Origin: Phymorhynchus buccinoides
Lineage: Eukaryota > Mollusca > Gastropoda > Neogastropoda > Raphitomidae
DNA: 64,000 nucleotides
Assembly: GCA_017654935.2 (NCBI GenBank)
Contig: CM065711.1
Coordinates: 27,469,701-27,533,700 of the forward strand
Direction: 5' to 3'
Shown here: in pieces, positions 45,681 through 56,857 of the stretch
How positions within the stretch are numbered: the stretch's first letter is position 1
Layout of the letters: each line of letters begins with the position of its first letter
Program-made: the position numbers and the translations under genes
The notes under the pieces: model-generated
The model's input: the letters and a program-made list of their open reading frames with translations, nothing else
What the model was told of the DNA's origin: nothing
Database searches by the model: none

Positions 45681-45753
45681 TCTCTCTCTCTCTCTCACAC
45701 ACACACACATTCTCTTTCTCTCTCTCACACACACTCTCTCACTCTCACACACA

Positions 45754-45784
<31 letters not shown>

Positions 45785-45815
45785 TCTCTCTCTCTCTCAC
45801 ACACACACACACTCA
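45680..45815. repeat. CT and CA tracts
   Basis: Alternating CT and CA runs between exon 10 and its copy. Confidence 0.9.
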
Positions 45816-45820
45816 CTGAC

Positions 45821-46006
45821 CTGCACACAGTCCAACATTCCAGCGATGTTGGGCACAGGCTGGGTGTCCTCAAAGAAGCTGTGCGCCGACTCTAACAGGT
45901 CTTTGTCTTGCTTGACCGAGGCCAGCATCAGCTGACACTCCCCCATCCCGCTGTGGTCCTTCGCCATCTCAAACTGCTGACGCGCCCGCTCCAGCAAGTC
46001 TGTCAC
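45821..46006 (-). CDS. TRANK1-like: TRANK1-like exon 10
   Basis: This exon is 186 nt, 62 codons, phase 0/0, with acceptor tatgcag|GTG and donor CAG|gtcagt. It reads VTDLLERARQQFEMAKDHSG, then MGECQLMLASVKQDKDLLES, then AHSFFEDTQPVPNIAGMLDC and VQ. The helix pairs fit the TRANK1 region that follows the disordered linker. Only copy C contains the complete exon; copy A begins with a decayed copy of its acceptor edge. One shortened copy of its donor half and two copies of its acceptor edge lie nearby. Confidence 0.85.
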
Positions 46007-46125
46007 CTGCATAGATCAATCAATCAATCAATCAGTCAATCACCTAGAGAGACAGAGACAAAGGAGGATAGGGAGAGTGCTTGAGCATTTCAAAAGATAT
46101 TGACACCCCCCTCCCCCACCCCCTG

Positions 46126-46185
46126 TGGTCCTTCGCCATCTGAAACTGCTGACACGCTCGCTCCAGCAAGTCTGTCACCTAGAAA
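46126..46185 (-). repeat. Copy of exon 10 acceptor edge
   Basis: ctttctag|GTGACAGAC codes VTDLLERACQQFQMAKDH, then a C tract. Confidence 0.75.
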
Positions 46186-46299
46186 GACGACAAAGACAAA
46201 GCGATCAAGAAGGATAAGGAATGAACGAACGAACGTTTTTTATTGAGGGAAAGCGGAATAAGCACAATAACAGGCTTTTTTTTTATCCGGCCCTCAGAA

Positions 46300-46860
46300 C
46301 AAAAAGAAAAGAAATTTAATCTCTTCGCTGCCCACGACATATACATATATACATCCTCTATAGCGCTTCAGTACTTGCCACAGACATATATACGTCGCCG
46401 CTAAGTAGCGATATTGCCGCGTTAGGCAAGCTGGCGGCGCATGCGCAAGTAGTAGGCGGCAGCGAAGGGGGTAAACAATACAAATAGAAACAAGTGCAAC
46501 GCCGGGCGGCTGCAAAGTCCCCTCGCAGCATCGCCGAGCTGCTCCGAAATCGGAATGTGTCGGCTGTACACACAGCGGGGAGACCATTGAGAACTGAAAA
46601 CAGGACGCACGCATGGCCGGATGGTCGGCCGGAAAGAAGTGGGACATAGCGGGCCTGTGACACAAAGGGCCTAAGGCACAGCGGGTAATGTAAAACTAAA
46701 CACATCAGTGGATAGCTTGCATCTTGGCAAACTAGAATACCAAATTTGATGATGATAGACTGAATAGTTTTTGAGAAAAACGGACGAATAGCCGGACGGA
46801 CAGACGGACGAGACAAAAACAATAGTTCCCCAAACCTTCGGCTCGGGGACTAAAAAAAAG
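46300..46860. repeat. Unclassified dispersed repeats
   Basis: 46545-46605 (ccgaaatcggaatgtgtcgg) is related to 62575-62635. 46700-46855 has the form with gacggacagacggacgagac and ttcggctcggggactaaaa seen in many marine invertebrate repeats. No coding sequence recognised. Confidence 0.4.
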
Positions 46861-47100
46861 AAATTGCAAAATATATGAGAAAAAAACCCAGCCTTAAATC
46901 AAGGTCGTAAACGGATGCACCGTGCAAGGCATATAAATAAGATAAATTACATCAATTAAAGGGAGAGACTGAGACAAGGACAGACAGACAGACAGACAGA
47001 GACCGACAGAGAGAGGGAGGTCAAAATAAAAAAAAATAAGATGGAAGAAATGAAGCAATATATGCAGGACAAAATAATGAGAGTGCTTGAGCATTTCAAA
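46861..47100. other. Intron 9-10, copy C, plain sequence
   Basis: It contains gacagacagaca and AT-rich sequence. A 20-base string (gagagtgcttgagcatttca) at 46073 recurs at 47079, so the exon 10 edge copies are parts of a longer duplication. Confidence 0.5.
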
Positions 47101-47149
47101 AGATGTTGACCCCCCCCCCCCCCCGACCCCCCCCCCCCACACACACACA

Positions 47150-47216
47150 CATCATGCTGTGGTCTTTCACCATCTCAAACTGCTGACGCGCCCGCTCCAG
47201 CAAGTCTGTCACCTGC
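47150..47216 (-). repeat. Second copy of exon 10 acceptor edge
   Basis: tacgcag|GTGACAGAC codes VTDLLERARQQFEMVKDHS, then CA and C tracts. It marks where copy C becomes alignable with base 53 of copy A. Confidence 0.75.
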
Positions 47217-47688
47217 GTAGATCAATCATAGATAAATCATCAATCAATGATATTTTCATTAGTTTCTGCGAGGGTGGGGTGTTATCAGAGAGTAACAGTG
47301 CTGGTGAATGAGGGTGGATGTCTCTGTGAGTGAGAATCATGTTAGAAAGAAAGAAAGAAAGAAAGAACATTAAAAAATATGTTCTCATTCATTCCCAGAC
47401 CTGCCACATTCTGAGAATAAAAAAGAGGAGCGAGAATCTAGGGGCTGGCACTGGCCCCCCAGTAAAATCCATTGCCACTTCGAAATGTGCGGCCTTCTCT
47501 TTTGTTCTTCAAACATGCAGTCGTTTTTGTCAGTTTGAGATCCATTTTAGAGTAAGAAATATTGACCATTGTCAATTTGAGATCCATTTTAGAGAAAGAA
47601 ATATTGACCAATCTACAATATTTGTTGGTCATTTAGCCTGAGATAGGCCTATGCTTCGTGTAGCCCCTCACTGTCTCATGCTGACCCT

Positions 47689-47757
47689 TAGATGTCCATT
47701 AGCTGGTGCTTTGAATGCATGCCTTAGATGTCCATTAGCTGGTGCTTTGAATGCATG
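47689..47757. repeat. Small tandem duplication specific to copy C
   Basis: Two copies of cttagatgtccattagctgg and following tgctttgaatgcatg. Copy A has one. Confidence 0.85.
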
Positions 47758-48039
47758 CTCTTTGTTGTGAAATTGAGTGGAAAATGTATACAAGACAGAT
47801 TTTAAAATATAGGAGCTGGGGAGGTTGCAAGAGGAGCTAGGAGCAATGCTCAACATATCTGAGCTGCTCCTCTCAAATCGGAGCAAGTGGCAGGTCTGCA
47901 TTCCAGCAAGTCCGTGACATAGACAAAAGACAATGAAGTCATAGAGGCTTCACTTCACACCCTTCGTGGCTATAAAAAAAACCATCTGATTATATATAAA
48001 CATGGGGTTAAATGCAACAAATACTTGTAGCGATGCCAT

Positions 48040-48235
48040 AGCCGATGAGGTTTAACAGAGGCGTGGTTACCGCTACACCTATCTGTATTAATAAAAAAAA
48101 TCGGGACTTTACTGGTTTCGTACTGCCTCCGGGCATTGCCTCCAGTATTGTTTCCACCATATTTGTATTTACAAATGTCCCATATGTGTCTGATTCAGAC
48201 CATGAAGACGTAAAACACCATTTTCGTTGTCGTAT
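48040..48235. repeat. Dispersed repeat R1, copy C
   Basis: It aligns with 880-1075 with scattered substitutions, in the same intron. Confidence 0.55.
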
Positions 48236-49144
48236 ATAAACATGGGTGCAACTCCCCCAAATAAAAAAAACTAAAGTGAAAGGCAGGGGTCCAGGGACCC
48301 ATGGCCCCGGCAGGGTACAGGGGCAGAGCCCCGTCGGACGATTCAGGGGGGCAAGTTAAGAGAGAGATATAACAAGACAGACAGTTAAAATGATAGACAG
48401 AGACAGTTTGATAAGCCTTGTAAAATTATTACATTGCCTTTGTAAACTTCCAAGATGGAACCACCAAGTTGAAAACGCTCCAAATCGCTTGTGGTTAATT
48501 TTTTGTTGTTGTTGAACTAAAGAAAATGGCAGCGATTAATGCTAAAAAAAAATAGATATTGACAACAAAACAGATGCTTGTGGCAAAAGAAAAGACCATC
48601 TAACCCTAACCCTATCCACGGAAAGAACCAAGAAATAGAGCAGGAGGGTGTAAATCTACATATTTGCCGAGAAATCGATGTACAAAGCCATGCATTTGTG
48701 ATGCAGTACGCGAATACCCAGCTAAAGTCGGCCAGCCACAAGAGAGAGAAAGAGAGAGAGAGAGAAAGAGAGAAAGAGAGAGAGATTTGATTGATTGAAA
48801 AATTGTTCAAAATAAACTATTAGAGATAGATGAATTCTGTTTTTTTGCCTGTTAATCTGTTGTCTCTGGCCTTTCTGAAAATATGAATAAGTCAAAAGTG
48901 ATCATTTACGACATTAGCCTGGTTTTCCTGTGCTGCATCACATTTATACTATTTTTTTGGCTGGAACCATTCCTTTTTTTGGGTTCATAAATTTTAAATC
49001 AAAGAAAACACACCTGAAGTTCAGTTTCTGGTTAAATTAAAAATACTGAAATCAGTGCAAAAAATGAAAGAGTAGCACCCGTGTATAATTTAAACAAAAT
49101 TTAATTCCAAGAAAGTAAATTCAGTGACATAGAAAACCACTCAC

Positions 49145-49270
49145 CTGCTGTCGGTTGTCACTGCCGGCAAAACCGTCGCTGTCGTCCTCTTCGTCTGAAG
49201 AAATCGCCTCCTTTTCCTTCTTCTTCCCCGACGACTTTGGAGGGGTGGATTTCTTGCCCCCATGAGCCCC
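49145..49270 (-). CDS. TRANK1-like: TRANK1-like exon 9, copy C (charged linker)
   Basis: This exon is 126 nt, 42 codons, phase 0/0. Acceptor gtgtcacag|GGG and donor CAG|gtgagt are present. The peptide is a lysine-rich run (GAHGGKKSTPPKSSGKKKEK) followed by an acidic run (EAISSDEEDDSDGFAGSDNR) and QQ. It joins exon 8 in frame and looks like a disordered linker, possibly with a basic nuclear-localisation-type patch and a casein kinase 2-type acidic serine patch; both are guesses from composition. I recognise no family homology for this exon itself; phase and identity in all three copies support it. Confidence 0.7.
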
Positions 49271-49440
49271 CTGTGACACAGAAATCATGCAGGTCAGGTC
49301 AGGTCAGTAGGGACATTAGGCCTCACGGCTTCTTCACTGTCCTTTCATTTTTGTTTGAACTTTTGCACAGCTGAGTTTTTTTATATTTTGTTTTTGGCAA
49401 ATCTGTCGTTTAGTCATGCTCATATTGCAGTTTTGATGCA

Positions 49441-49782
49441 GCATCTGTGTTGTTGATCTGAGGGGACTGGGCAGGGAAAGGGTTAAAGCATCTGTGTTGT
49501 TGATCTGAGGGGACTGGGCAGGGAAAGGGTTAAAGCATCTGTGTTGTTGATCTGAGGGGACTGGGCAGGGAAAGGGTTAAAGGAAAGCATATGTGTTGTT
49601 GATCTGAGGGGACTGGGCAGGGAAAGGGTTAAAGCATCTGTGTTGTTGATCTGAGGGGACTGGGCAGGGAAAGGGTTAAAGGAAAGCATCTGTGTTGTTG
49701 ATCTGAGGGGACTGGGCAGGGAAAGGGTTAAAGGAAAGCATCTGTGTTGTTGATCTGAGGGGACTGGGCAGGGAAAGGGTTA
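49441..49782. repeat. Satellite S1, copy C, short
   Basis: Only about seven units, flanked by the same sequence on both sides as in A and B. Confidence 0.95.
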
Positions 49783-50278
49783 GTGAACAAAATCGTGAGA
49801 AGAGAGGCAACGATTGCCGTGTTCAGTTCAGTCTACTGTGAGTCTAGACATCGAAAGTGGTCACGAGTCGCCGATACGACGATTACTCACGTTAAAATGC
49901 TTCAAAGTCCCTAGTATCATCTGATATACTGTCCAACAGATGCCATAACCCTTCATTGGATGTAAAAAAAAAGCATCGCTGTAGAGCCTAAAATGCCATA
50001 ATTCTATCAGTTTTCGCAAAAAAAGTGTCCCAACACAACAACAGGAAGCAGCACAAAAGGAAGTTTAATTATTTGAAAGGGGAGCCAACTCTCGTTTATG
50101 ACAGCAGTAATGGCGGTCGGTAAGCGTTTACAGGACGTGTACGGGCTTCAAAGTTTGACTTTCTTCTGCAAGGTGCCTTATGAACGAGGCGCCTTTTGCT
50201 TTAATTTTTTTCAGATTTTTCTTGAAAATTGCCCTATTTGCCTTATACACAGCAGCGCCTAATGATCCGAAAAATATG

Positions 50279-50848
50279 GTACAGACAAACCTCTATTTTA
50301 AGACTTCCAAAATGTCCGGAAAAATCGGTCGTAAATTGGAGGGGTCGTATGACGGAGGTTTTCACTGGCAGCCGTAGAAAGATAAAGTTCAGCACAGTTC
50401 ATACTCTCTTCTTCATGCACACATACAATGACATATTAAAACTGGATTTGGGTCTTTCCAACTCCATAGGATTGTGCAATCGATGTATTACAGTTTCACT
50501 TCGCCGACTTCTGTTAATCACCTCCACTCTCGTCCAAAGTCAGTGGTTTTCTTTTTCAAAGTCAGTGGTTTTCGTGCTTTTCCTACGCTTTCCGCCATCT
50601 TTTCTACAACAAGGGAAGCGACTCCACTTTCAGGCCCTTGACCGTGGTTGTTTCCCTTTGCTCGAAGTCTATGCAGACGACAACAACGGTCGTAAAAACT
50701 AACAAAATGGCGGTTGTAAGTCACGTTTTAGAGGAAGTCGTTTAAGAGAGGTCGTTTACATAGTAAAATGCATCTGTGCCAACAAATCCGGTCTCAAATG
50801 AGAGGTGGTCGCTTAACAGAGGGTCGTAAAATAGGGGTTTGTCTGTAC
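50279..50848. mobile_element. MITE-like element M2, copy C
   Basis: Same element, about 570 bases. Directly after it copy C has about 70 extra bases (50849-50920) not found in A or B, which include a short piece like exon 8 (acctgaagaatcagtca). Confidence 0.55.
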
Positions 50849-50924
50849 CACCAGACAGTGAGTAACCAACGGAGCAACGTACCTGAAGAATCAGTCATAA
50901 AAATACGGTACTCCGAGACGGTGA

Positions 50925-51130
50925 CAGACCTGTTTACCCCCTACACAAGTCTTTAGTCTGGATAGCTGAAATGAGTAGTTTGGGTGTGAAATGAGTAGTC
51001 CTCTTCATTAGACCATCAAACAATGTTCACTGAAAATTAGTAATTAGAGCATTTTTTTTTTTCAATTTTGAATAGTAGTAGAGGTCCAAATTGAGTAGAA
51101 TACTCGAAAAGAGTAGAGTAAACAGGTCTG
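50925..51130. mobile_element. Second element M1, next to exon 8 donor, copy C
   Basis: This corresponds to 6090-6282. It is present in all three copies, so it is older than the AGGACG insertion. Confidence 0.7.
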
Positions 51131-51138
51131 TACAGTAC

Positions 51139-51383
51139 CTGCTTCTCTGGCGAAGCTGAAGAATCAGTCACCGCCCCGTCTCCACCGTCGTCCGCCCCAC
51201 CACCGGAGCACTGCTGCTGCCGCTGTTTGTCTCGTCGTCGGCTGGAAGAGTCCATTAGTCGCTGCGCCTTGAACAGGCAGCACTGGGCACGCAGGGAGCT
51301 GTCGCTGCCCTCCTCCGCGATGCGCATCGCCCGGTCTGCCTGCCCGTTGTGGAGCATCATGCGCGTGGCTTCCGTCAGACGAC
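51139..51383 (-). CDS. TRANK1-like: TRANK1-like exon 8, copy C
   Basis: This exon is 245 nt and enters in phase 1 after ctctcag|GT, so the split codon is Gly (NEG-RLTEA). It reads RLTEATRMMLHNGQADRAMR, then IAEEGSDSSLRAQCCLFKAQ and RLMDSSSRRRDKQRQQQ, then an acidic Gly/Ser-rich stretch ending SPEKQ or SASPEKQ in this copy. The donor is CAG|gtactg, phase 0. The first 45 residues continue the helical repeats; the rest looks disordered. This copy has one Gln fewer in the CAG-encoded run than copy A. A 13-bp inverted-repeat element starts about 8 bases past the donor. Confidence 0.8.
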
Positions 51384-51488
51384 CTGAGAGAGGAGGATTA
51401 TTGGGTATTGATGCTTTTTTTATGGTGATCATGCCATTCAAAATAAGACTCATTTCAGACGCTTGCAGCTGTACAAAACACACACACA

Positions 51489-51715
51489 CCTTCGTTCCTC
51501 ATGAGCTGGGCAGCCTCTTTCAGAAAAACCCATGTTTGTGAAGAACTTGACCTGGTCTTCCATCAAAGCTCACGTACACTCCTCCCCCCCCCCCCCTCTC
51601 TCTCTTTCTCTCTCTCTATCTCTTACCTTCGTTTCTCATGAGCTGAGCAGCCTCTTGCAGGAACCCGTGCTTGTGAAGGAACTTGATCTGGTCTTCCATC
51701 AAAGCTCACGTACAC

Positions 51716-51748
<33 letters not shown>

Positions 51749-51850
51749 ACCCCCCCCCCCCCCCCCCCCCCCCCCTCCCCCCCCCTCACCTTCATTTCTC
51801 ATGAGCTGAGCAGCCTCAGTTTGTGAAGGAACTTGATTAGATCTTCCCTG
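51489..51850 (-). repeat. Three partial copies of the exon 7 donor edge, copy C
   Basis: The copies lie at about 51489-51560, 51624-51700 and 51787-51850. A C-rich tract of about 70 bases (51718-51787) separates the last two. Confidence 0.75.
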
Positions 51851-51936
51851 CTTGGAAGACGTTCAAATGTCTTACATCAAAACTCACATACACTCCCCTC
51901 CCTCACTCCCCCCCCCCCTCTCTCTCTCTCTCTTAC

Positions 51937-52168
51937 CTTCGTTTCTCATGAGCTGAGCAGCCTCTTGCAGGAAGCCGTGCTTGTGAAGGAACTTGATCTG
52001 ATCCTCCCTGTTGGGCAGACGCTCAATGGCGGCCAGCATCTTGCTCATCTCGCCCTTGCGGTGGTAAAACTTGGCCGCCTTGTAGCTCAGGCTGGCGATG
52101 GTGAACGACCCCTCCGGCTTGTGTTCGGCCAGGGCGCGAGGCAAGGGTAGGCCTTTCTTGTCAAAATC
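51937..52168 (-). CDS. TRANK1-like: TRANK1-like exon 7, copy C
   Basis: This exon is 232 nt, phase 0 in and phase 1 out. The acceptor is ctgacag|GAT and the donor GAAG|gtaaga. The peptide begins DFDKKGLPLPRALAEHKPEG, continues with SFTIASLSYKAAKFYHRKGE and MSKMLAAIERLPNREDQIKF, and ends LHKHGFLQEAAQLMRNE. Pairs of helices ending LxEAAxLxxxEG are typical of the TRANK1 helical region. Copies A and B have Tyr where this copy has Lys in YHRKGE. Three partial copies of the donor end lie downstream among C and CT tracts. Confidence 0.85.
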
Positions 52169-52272
52169 CTGTCAGAATAAATGGCACTGCGTCAGTGAAA
52201 CCACTCTACTGGCCTGAGGCAGCCCTGGAAAAATTACTGTTGAATGACTGCTTGTGATCAAACATTGTTTAA

Positions 52273-54468
52273 CCCATTTACCACCCGAGCGACCGCTAGC
52301 GCCCGGTAAAACATCACGGTCTATTACCGCGGAGCACCCGCTAGCGCCTAATTTGCACTTGCCGACTACGACCACAGACTGTACTGTTTACATACGCGAG
52401 AATATCGCAGCGCGAGACTTGCCTGTCTGCCACTTCCTTCGCTTCCATTTGCAGTTTACAGTGTCAAAATTGATTGAGTTTTCACAAAGTTATGATTTTT
52501 TTAATTCAACAATAAAAATGTAGTTGTCCGACGAAGAATGATGGCGTCTGCTGAACGATATCGTCGCCCATTACGGCGATTTTGACATTTAGCGAGGTAA
52601 CTTGTAGAAATTGAACGAGTAGGGGGCGAATGTGACCTAGATAACAGACTTCGAAGCTCTTGAAGCCAAAATCGATGATCTGACACAAAAAATGATCGCG
52701 AAAGTGGATGCTGTCAGCCGAATGGCTACAGTAGAAATCATAGAGAAACTGTTGAAGGCTGCACTGTTTGCAAAGCCCATCTTTGCAACGGACATTGTTT
52801 TGCACAGTTTTATTGGACATAGCTGTAGTAGACTGAATATTCTGTTCTCCGATTCCAAGTTGGGAGCCTTCTTGATCGATTTTTGACATGTTTTAATTTT
52901 TATGTTTTTTAGCACATTTTGATGTCACATGACTTTTTTTTAATTTGATAAAGTAATCATTACCATAAATTTGAAATTAGTGTTTGTGACTTTTTCAGAG
53001 TATCAAGAACATAATAGAAATAATTGAATGCATTTTCAGTTTGAAATTATATTTTTAATGATTTTTTTAAAGTACCTACTGATGTGAATCGTGCGAGTTA
53101 TTTCCCTTGACATGGGATTTCATAGCAAGGTTAGCGTCGGGCGGCTGGGGGTAAGAGGGTTAAGTTATTTCCCTTGACATGGGATTTCATAGCAAGGTTA
53201 GCGTCGGGCGGCTGGGGGTAAGAGGGTTAAGTTATTTCCCTTGACATGGGATTTCATAGCAAGGTTAGCGTCGGGCGGCTGGGGGTAGGAGGGTTAAGTT
53301 ATTTCCCTTGACATGGGATTTCATAGCAAGGTTAGCATCGGGCGGCTGGGGGTAGGAGGGTTAAGTTATTTCCCTTGACATGGGATTTCATAGCAAGGTT
53401 AGCGTCGGGCGGCTGGGGGTAAGAGGGTTAAGTTATTTCCCTTGACATGGGATTTCATAGCAAGGTTAGCGTCGGGCGGCTGGGGGTAGGAGGGTTAAGT
53501 TATTTCCCTTGACATGGGATTTCATAGCAAGGTTAGCGTCGGGCGGCTGGGGGTAAGAGGGTTAAGTTATTTCCCTTGACATGGGATTTCATAGCAAGGT
53601 TAGCGTGGGGCGGCTGGGGGTAAGAGGGTTAAGTTATTTCCCTTGACATGGGATTTCATAGCAAGGTTAGCGTCGGGCGGCTGGGGGTATGAGGGCTAAA
53701 GGCCTAAATGAAGGCTGATATGCACCAAACTTTCTGTACTTTATATGAAAAATGGATGCTTCATTCAATGCTATGCTTTGTGAAAATACTGCATGAACGA
53801 ATTACAGCCGACATGCTGCTTGACTTCAAGATCGAACTCCGCGACGAGATCAAACGATTCTGCCGATAACAACACTTTTTGTTGTCACATTCTCTCTCTA
53901 GAGTACTCGTACTGGGCACTCACTGTTCAATTTAATCAGTACTTACATTATTTTCACTACTTTCACCCTCAAAACCCGACTGATTGCCAGCATTACTTCC
54001 ATCTTCATCAAGTTCGAGCAACCAAACAATCTCCTTGCCACTCAGACCTCTAAATTTTGACAATTGTCGTGCAAAAATCTCCTCAAATTTTGACTGCAGA
54101 CGAATGAGCAATGCCATTTCTGTTTCAGATAGATGTTCTGCTCAACCTACGATCGGAGGTTCCATCATGGAAGTGTTAAAATATATCATCTACAATATCG
54201 TTCAACAGACGCCGTAATTCTTCGTCGGACAACTAAATTTTATTGTTCGACTTTTAAAAATTCCTAACTTCGTTAAAACTTCATTAGTTGTGACGCAGTA
54301 AACCGCAATGTAGGAGGTGGCGAATACGCGAGTCTCATGCTTCGAGATTCTCGCGTATGCAAACAGTACAGTCTGTGGCCATAGTCGGCAAATGCAAATT
54401 GGGTGCTAGCGCGCGCTTCACGGTAAAGGACCGCAATTTTTTTACCCGGTGCTCCACTGGTTTATGGG
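52273..54468. mobile_element. TTAA-flanked element T1, copy C, short
   Basis: About 2.2 kb, with clean TTAA at 52269-52272 and 54469-54472. It is shorter because satellite S2 has about 9 units instead of about 62. Short frames are visible: 52692-52886 plus (AKVDAVSRMATVEIIEKLLK) and 54117-53932 minus (RGLSGKEIVWLLELDEDGSN). Neither is recognised. Confidence 0.6.
53098..53697. repeat. Satellite S2, copy C, short
   Basis: About 9 units; several carry gtagga or gtatga in place of gtaaga. Confidence 0.95.
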
Positions 54469-54654
54469 TTAATGTGACTGACAGGCGTAATGGATTAAAG
54501 GTCCGTGCAGTGCTTTAGCGAAGCGGTTTAGCCAAACAATTTCATCACTCTCAACAATTTTATCTGCTAGAGTTCAGAACATGCATATGGTTTTGTGACC
54601 CTTAGCCACACACACACACACTCACACTCTCTCTCTCTCACGGGTGAAAGATAT

Positions 54655-54957
54655 TAGAGTTCTGATACCTGTTTCCTGATGTTGTATCTCTGCAGGCAGT
54701 CGATGGTGTGGTCATAAAGTTCTTGTTCGTCTTCAGGGCTCGTCCAAAGTTGTGAGAGTAAAAGTGAGAGAGAGAGAGAGAGACAGAGACATAGAGAGAG
54801 AGACAGAGGGAGAGAGACAGAGACATAGAGAGAGTGAGTTCCGATACTTGTTTTCTGATGCTGTAAGTTTGAGAACACTATGCACACAGTCAATGGCCTG
54901 ATCGTAAAGTTCTTGTTCGTCGAGAATCGTTAACACTTTGTGAAAGTTTGGAGTACA

Positions 54958-55047
<90 letters not shown>

Positions 55048-55320
55048 TGAGAGATAGAGAGAGAGACAGAGACACAGGGAGGGAGACAGAGACATAGAGA
55101 GAGTGAGTTCCGATGCCTGTTTTCTGATGCTGTAAGTTTGAGGACACTCTACAGACAGTCCATGGCCTGATCGTACAGCTCTTGTTCATCGAGAATTTTG
55201 AACACTTTGTGAAAGTTTGGAGTACAAGCGAGACAGACAGAGAGACAGTCAGAGTCATAGACGGAGCATGTTCCGATACCTGTTTCCTGATGTTGTATCT
55301 CACATTTTGTGAAAGTTTGG
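54655..55320 (-). repeat. Partial exon 6 copies separated by GA tracts, copy C
   Basis: The copies lie at about 54660-54750, 54840-54940 and 55105-55205, plus a remnant at 55277-55310 that keeps only the donor end. The fourth copy of A and B is reduced here, and its sequence appears merged into exon 6 itself. Confidence 0.75.
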
Positions 55321-55326
55321 AGTACA

Positions 55327-55401
<75 letters not shown>

Positions 55402-55421
55402 GACGGAGCATGTTCCGATAC

Positions 55422-55598
55422 CTGTTACCTGATGTTGTATTCCTGATGTTGTATCTGCAGACAGTCAATGGCCTGATCGTACAGCTCTTGTTCGTCCAGG
55501 ATCTTCAGGGCTCGTCCAAAGTTGTCCACGTGTTCGAAGCACTGGCTGGCGTTCAGCCACCTGCGGGCGCGAAGGTACAGAGGGGCGGCCTGCTCCGG
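55422..55598 (-). CDS. TRANK1-like: TRANK1-like exon 6, copy C, damaged 3' end
   Basis: It begins in phase 0 after acceptor cacacag|CCG and reads PEQAAPLYLRARRWLNASQC, then FEHVDNFGRALKILDEQELY and DQAIDCLQ. In copies A and B the exon ends RYNIRKQ at AAGCAG|gtatcg. Here the end is a repeated ACAACATCAGG block, so the frame runs into TAA at 55427-55425 before the usual gtatcg donor. An alternative donor at the second repeat (ATCAG|gtaaca) leaves the wrong phase for exon 7. The altered end resembles one of the partial exon 6 copies in the intron, which suggests deletion or conversion between the exon and its copy. Confidence 0.7.
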
Positions 55599-56121
55599 CT
55601 GTGTGGAGCACACACCAAAAGACCATCATGCATCAGAACAGTGTGAAGGTACAGAGGGGCGGCTGTGTGGAGCACACACCAAAAGACCATCATGCATCAG
55701 AACAGTGTGAAGGTACAACAGGGCTGTGTGGAACACAAACCAAAAGACCATCATGCATCAGAACAGTGTGAAGGTACAACAGGGCTGTGTGGAGCACACA
55801 CCAAAAGACCATCATGCATCAGAACAGTGTGAAGGTACAACAGGGCTGTGTGGAACACAAACCAAAAGACCATCATGCATCAGAACAGTGTGAAGGTACA
55901 ACAGGGCTGTGTGGAGCACACACCAAAAGACCATCATGCATCAGAACAGTGTGAAGGTACAACAGGGCTGTGTGGAACACAAACCAAAAGACCATCATGC
56001 ATCAGAACAGTGTGAAGGTACAACAGGGCTGTGTGGAGCACACACCAAAAGACCATCATGCATCAGAACAGTGTGAAGGTACAGAGGGGCGGCTGTGTGG
56101 AGCACAAACCAAAAGACCATC
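55599..56121 (-). repeat. Satellite S3, copy C, short
   Basis: About 8-9 units, with the exon-like gtacagaggggc form at both ends. Confidence 0.9.
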
Positions 56122-56244
56122 AGTAAAGGTCAAGATGTGCCACCCCCCTCGCATTTCTCGGTTAATTCAAATTTAGTTTTTGCCTTTCTTACCAAACATA
56201 AAGCTGTAGTTTATTAACCTTTTCAGCTATCTTTTTTGAATAAT

Positions 56245-56361
56245 AACCCTAACCCTACCCCCCCCCCCCCCTTACCCCCCTATAAGATGGGAAAACGCAA
56301 TGAACCACGACTGTGACAAATGTACGGTGTACTGCAGTAGGGTTAGGGTTAGGGTTAGGGT
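56245..56361. repeat. Inverted telomere-like motifs, copy C
   Basis: AACCCTAACCCTA at 56245-56258 faces about four TAGGGT units at 56338-56361. Copy A has only weaker motifs here. Confidence 0.6.
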
Positions 56362-56440
56362 GATTCTCCCGTGCATTCCACAAACATCGCACGGCCTTCA
56401 TCACAAGACAGAATCTCAATGACAGTGTTTCTCTCTCTCT
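56361..56440 (-). repeat. Diverged copy of the exon 5 3' part, copy C
   Basis: As in copy B. Confidence 0.75.
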
Positions 56441-56486
56441 CTCTCTCCGTCTCTCTCTCTCTCCGTCTGTCTCTCTCTCTTCTCAC

Positions 56487-56857
56487 CTGTCCGTTTTTCT
56501 CAAACACCAGAGCCGCCAGGTGATTCTCCCGCGCATTCTGCAAACAGCGGGCTGCCTTGGTCACCAGACTGAACCTGAGCGACAGCGTCTCTGAGCGCAT
56601 CTTCAGCCCCTGGTGGCACTCCAGAAACAGGATGGCCGCCTTCAGGAACTCATCGCGCATCGCCCTGGGCTGTGCGCGCAGGTGCGAGGCCTTGAGCGCC
56701 CTCTGGTGGGCCAGGGCGATATCGTGCTTGTGCGAGGCGCCCGCCATGGCGTAGCACTTGGCCGCTACGTCGTACAGGGAGCGAACCATGATCTCGTCGC
56801 CGCGCTTCTCCCAGTCCTCGGGCGTGGACTTCTCGGCGAACATGGCTTCGGAGACGC
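56487..56857 (-). CDS. TRANK1-like: TRANK1-like exon 5 (start of helical region), copy C
   Basis: This exon is 371 nt with two phase-1 bases and 123 codons, ending in phase 0 at CAG|gtgaga. It starts VSEAMFAEKSTPEDWEKRGD, continues with LYDVAAKCYAMAGASHKHDI and ALAHQRALKASHLRAQPRAM, and ends LAALVFEKNGQ. The pattern STPxxWxxxGD...VAAKCYxxxGA...IALAHxxAL matches the TRANK1 segment immediately after the helicase, which is predicted to be tandem helices of TPR-like type. This is the best-preserved exon of the gene and is nearly identical in all three copies. The internal ATG codon gives no evidence of a start; the exon has a normal acceptor upstream. Confidence 0.9.

Noticed and set aside
52692..52886. 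A host gene coding AKVDAVSRMATVEIIEKLLK
   Set aside because: Short, inside element T1, broken in copies A and B, no known family.
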